A stretch of 64,000 nt of DNA from Paragordius varius. Its lineage: Eukaryota > Nematomorpha. The position numbers were made by a program, and so were the translations under genes. The number at the start of each line of letters is the position of its first letter. Positions within the stretch are counted from its first letter, which is position 1. The stretch covers positions 6,200,001 through 6,264,000 of the forward strand of contig OZ176056.1 in the NCBI GenBank assembly GCA_964247055.1, given 5' to 3'. Of this stretch, positions 60,351 through 64,000 are shown one piece after another. A model generated the notes under the pieces. That model was not told the origin of the DNA. It ran no database searches and worked only from the letters and a program-made list of their open reading frames with translations.

Positions 60351-62655
60351 ATTATTTACAATTTATATCAATATACTTGCGTGTTGCATTAGCGATTTTA
60401 AAAAATTTATATAAAAATGGCGGCAAAAAACGTAGAGGTGAGGATTTTTTAATTTTACATTTTTGTAAAAAAATTGTATAATGCGCCTAAGGCCAATGAA
60501 AGCATATTTTAAAATTCGGCTTATTACCTTATTCAAATTTTAAATCGCTTTGGGATATAAAACTATCCTAATAAATTGTTAAATTTACACCTTAAAGGTA
60601 TTGCAGTGAAAAAGATAAATAGAGTTCATCCTAAGTTCTTAAAATATATAATCATAATTTAATATTTTTGTAATATCTATTTTGGTAGAAAAAACAAATT
60701 GATACTCATGATGCTTTTGTTTTGGGCCTTATGAGTCACTTAATAAAAATGTCACTTTTGCGCTAATTGTTACATATCAAATCTGCTCTTATGTTAATAA
60801 AATGTTTTATTAAAGCTAAATCCATAAAAAATACCTAAAATTATACTATGTTTTAAAGGTAAAACAATATTTTATAAATAATTACTTTTTAAATGTGAGG
60901 TCCCAAAGTTTAATTCTGCTCCGATATAAAATGGGTTAGTTTATTTAAATTAAATAAAGGGCGGATATTGCGTGATAATATGAATTAATAAATGTCATAT
61001 TCTGCCATCCAAAATATTTTTGAAAAAATACATTTTTTGCTCAATTTTATCAAATCAAGTTCATCTAGTATGAAAGATGATGCAAAGGGTAAAAGAACCC
61101 TTTAAGATTGTTTAAAAACATTAATAATTAGGGACGTTTTCTATTACGAATTTTAGTTTAGGGGTTAGTTTGCTTCGAAATTTGGGTAATTTTTTTTAAA
61201 AAACCAATTTATACATAAACTTGATAATGAACAAATTTTCCCTGGGTGAATGTTTACCATCAATGAATAAAAAAGAGAGAGTGTTTTTAAAGCGATGTAT
61301 TTTTTAGGCATATTTTTTTAGGTCACAACCTAGCATATATATATCGCGCATAATATTTGCGTTTATTTTAAAACCACCCCATTTTAGAAGTGAAAAAAGA
61401 TTTGTATGAATTACTTTAAATAATATTGTTTTCTTTTAATTAGTTTATGATATTTTTAAGCAATATTTTTTGGAATTAAGCATTTAAAAAATGTTATTTA
61501 ACGAAAATTGCAATTTCCCTATTTTCTGATATTGAGATTATTATAAAAATGTAAATAACTTTAATCATTCGTAATACGGTAAAACCAAAAGCATCATGAT
61601 AATCCTGATGCATTATCCTATCAGATATATAAATTTCCACAGTTTTTTGCAGCCACTGTATATCATGCATTCTCGGATTATTTGTTGATTTTAAAAAAAC
61701 TAACCATTTTAGAGGAGGCCAAATTTTTTGGAGCTCGTATTTAAATTATCTGATTTATTTTGATAATATTTATATGAATAACGCATAGCTTTTATTTATA
61801 AAATTTAATGAGTGCCCATTTGTGATTTTACCGTATCAAGAAATCACCACATTAGTGCAAATATATTTACCGTATCCCTCGTAAGCCGCTAAACCCAATG
61901 CGCCATGAAATCCTGATACTTGTATCTATCAGAATTATATTTTCCCAAAATATTTTTTGCCTCCCCGATTTTGTGCGGTGTGTAATATAACACTCAGTGA
62001 AAAATAATTTTTTTCTGAGATAGCCTATGACCAGCGTATTTTGCCGTAAAAACTTAAATTTGTTAACCACCTAGTTTATGAAAAAAAAGAGGAAATTAAA
62101 ACGGGCAAAAAGTGAAAATTAAGGATAATACAAAAAATGACAAAAGTTGAGATATATCATTATAGAGACATTTTCAACATATAAATAATTAAAAAACGAT
62201 TATATTTTATTCAGTAAAAATACTTAAATATTAAAAAACTAAAATCGATTGTTTTTTATTTGTTCATTTTTTTCTGGTTTGGATACACGGTATAAAATTA
62301 ATGAATTATTTCGGAATTTTAAATGAGCGGAAATTTCAAATAAATTATATAAAATAAAATTTACTAGTAGTGGAAAATCAACCAAATATCCGTACATATC
62401 TCAGTAAAAATATTAATTTGTGTTAAAACATTTTTACAGAGATTCGTAAGGGTTTTGAGTTCATACTCCATTTTTAATCCTATTTTGCTTAAATTTATCG
62501 TCAATTACTACTCATGTAAGATGCCAAAAAAACAGTATACATTTTTTATACACTCATAAACCAGATGACAAAAAATGAAAAAAAAATAAATATTGTTTTT
62601 TAGTTTTACTTTGATATATAAGTTTTTTTACTGAATAAAATAAGAATGTTAAGAT
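60351..62655. other. Intergenic region with a short repeated motif
   Basis: No gene supported. Two related blocks at about 61565-61640 and 61865-61940 share GGTAAAACC/GCTAAACCC, a GCATCATGATAATCCTGATG-like core and TATCAGA. Inverted relatives occur near 60690-60730 and 39830-39900. They look like fragments of one old dispersed repeat. Confidence 0.5.
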
Positions 62656-63904
62656 TAGGGTTGTGCCCATTAGTCAATGACCTAGGGTCATGACCACGAA
62701 AAAAAATGACCTAGGTCAATTTTTTTTATTTTTTTAATTTTTTATTTTTTTATTTTCCATTTTTTAGAAAAACAAAACCTTATATTATTTATATACGTAT
62801 TATTTTATATTAATATCATACAATACACATCTTTTCTTTACTTCCTAAATCATAATAAAATCAGCCGTGTGGAAATTTTTCGATCAAAAAAAATCAAGTT
62901 ACATGCAAGAAATGCAATTACACTATATATATTTAAATAAAAACCGAATGAAGAAACATTTAAAAGAAGTTCAAATAAATTATATGACAGATGATGGTCG
63001 AAAGCAAGCTAATTTCTGTTTTCAAGATAAATTAGCCAGAAACATTTAGCAAAATTTATTTTTACATCCTCAACTCTTAACTTGAAAATTAACATTTTCG
63101 GAGTTTCATTCATAGTTAAAACCTAATTATGCTATTCCAAATAGAAAACAGATTTCCAATGAATTACTGGATTCATGTTATGAAGATATAAAAGAAGTTA
63201 TTGGATTATGTGAAAATAATATTTCATTAATCGTCGATCCCTTTAGCAATATTCGTAGGGAGCAAGTAATTAATATTATTGGCCAAAGATCCCAATCATT
63301 TTTTATGACACATCTTATCATAGTAAGACTGCCGAATATATCTATAACATAATGGAACCAATTATATAAGATATTGGAAATTAAAAAAATTAATGCCATT
63401 GTGACCGATAATGCAGCAAACATGAAGGCTGCTGAAAATTTGGTTAATAAAGAATATTCCAATATAATATGTGCCAATGTCATATAATATAATTCGATGA
63501 AAGAATATATTCAACTTAATAATACTGAGATTTAAAATGTAGTGAGCAAGATTATATATTAAATCGTATAAAATTTCCTTAGTATAAAAAAAACTTTGAA
63601 CCATCCTAAGTTAACGTTAACTTCATAAACACTCGTTTTTACACAATCTAAATAATTAGAGCATAAATAGGTTTCAATAAATCCATATTTTCTCGTAAGT
63701 CTTAGCTTTCTATGATTTGAAACTTTCTATAAGTCTTTATGATGATTCCAGTAAAGATCGTTAATTGTAGAAATTTAGATTATCAGGATCGGTGAAAGCA
63801 TAAAACTAAAAAAATATATACTTTATATAAAAACCTTTTTATATTATTTAATCAACTAGGTTTGACCCCCTTTTTCAAAAAAGGGGGTCAAAATCACAAC
63901 CCTA
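62656..63904 (+). mobile_element. hAT transposon relic (1249 bp)
   Basis: Terminal repeats TAGGGTTGTG and CACAACCCTA, with a perfect 8-bp target duplication GTTAAGAT (62648-62655 and 63905-63912). Palindromic TGACCTAGGTCA-type motifs lie inside the left end, and a GACCCCC/GGGGGTC hairpin (63867-63890) lies inside the right end. It holds fragments of a hAT transposase. Confidence 0.9.
62867..63520 (+). pseudogene. hAT transposase fragments
   Basis: Plus-strand pieces in order: MWKFFDQKKSSYMQEMQLHY (BED-entry-like), ENNISLIVDPFSNIRREQVI, and INAIVTDNAANMKAAENLV with the Asp of the hAT catalytic triad, then EYSNIICANV where hAT elements have the C-x-x-H region. Stops and frame changes separate the pieces, and the C-terminal half (including the dimerisation domain) is missing. 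Inactive, possibly an ancestor-type copy for the MITE at 59296. Confidence 0.75.
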
Positions 63905-63912
63905 GTTAAGAT

Positions 63913-64000
63913 TATAAAAGTGAGTTTAACTAGTAATTAATTAAAAAAAATATTTTAATAAAGTTTCATATTTTTTTCTTTTTTAAGTGCGTTATAAAAA
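63913..64000. other. Window edge
   Basis: AT-rich sequence with nothing recognised. Confidence 0.5.

Noticed and set aside
63178-63604. Hydrophobic minus-strand frames resembling membrane proteins
   Set aside because: Antisense to the hAT transposase fragment (plus strand reads AIVTDNAANMKAAENL); hydrophobicity is a by-product of AT-rich antisense.
1-64000. tRNA, rRNA, CRISPR, retroviral, LTR or Polinton elements
   Set aside because: Looked for clover-leaf motifs, regular spacers, LTR pairs and gag/pol/env or capsid words; none found. All RT sequences are of the LINE type.

Overview
The window is nuclear DNA from an animal, most likely an AT-rich bilaterian invertebrate. I do not commit to a phylum. 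The evidence is spliced metazoan genes (profilin, glucose-6-phosphatase, succinate-semialdehyde dehydrogenase, ZGPAT, REC8, an aldo-keto reductase), GT-AG introns, and dense LINE, hAT and PIF/Harbinger elements. No operon structure, tRNA, rRNA, CRISPR or virus-derived element was seen. Gene models were built by hand: splice sites were chosen so that phase is kept across every junction, and each full model below adds up to a whole number of codons. Layout: profilin (+, 2277-4108); a fold-back repeat and a PIF/Harbinger relic (4614-6891); G6PC (-, 8204-14646) with a nearly full-length LINE in its second intron (10514-14030); SSADH/ALDH5A1 (+, 14715-22004), head to head with G6PC across 68 bp; two small genes for secreted Gly/Tyr-rich proteins (-, 24799-25072 and 25882-27202), bracketed by inverted MITE copies; a decayed tandem repeat (28915-30200); a 4.35-kb hAT relic carrying a nested LINE (31208-35559); ZGPAT (+, 36110-37444); a C2H2 finger gene (-) and a small ZnF-UBP gene (+) only 55 bp apart (38560-39351); 6 kb of repeats; REC8 (+, 21 exons, 45529-56325) with an inverted-and-truncated LINE in intron 10; an aldo-keto reductase (-, 56727-59018), convergent with REC8; and a repeat-rich end with a hAT MITE (59296-59973) and a hAT relic (62656-63904). 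The genes do not form one pathway. G6PC and SSADH are metabolic and share a start region, REC8 is meiotic cohesin, and ZGPAT is a nuclear regulator. The most striking feature is intron size. Several unrelated genes carry introns of only 21-31 nt (ZGPAT 21, 25 and 31; G6PC 26; AKR 26; ZnF-UBP 27 and perhaps 28) beside introns of several kilobases, so the splicing machinery of this species seems to accept exceptionally short introns.
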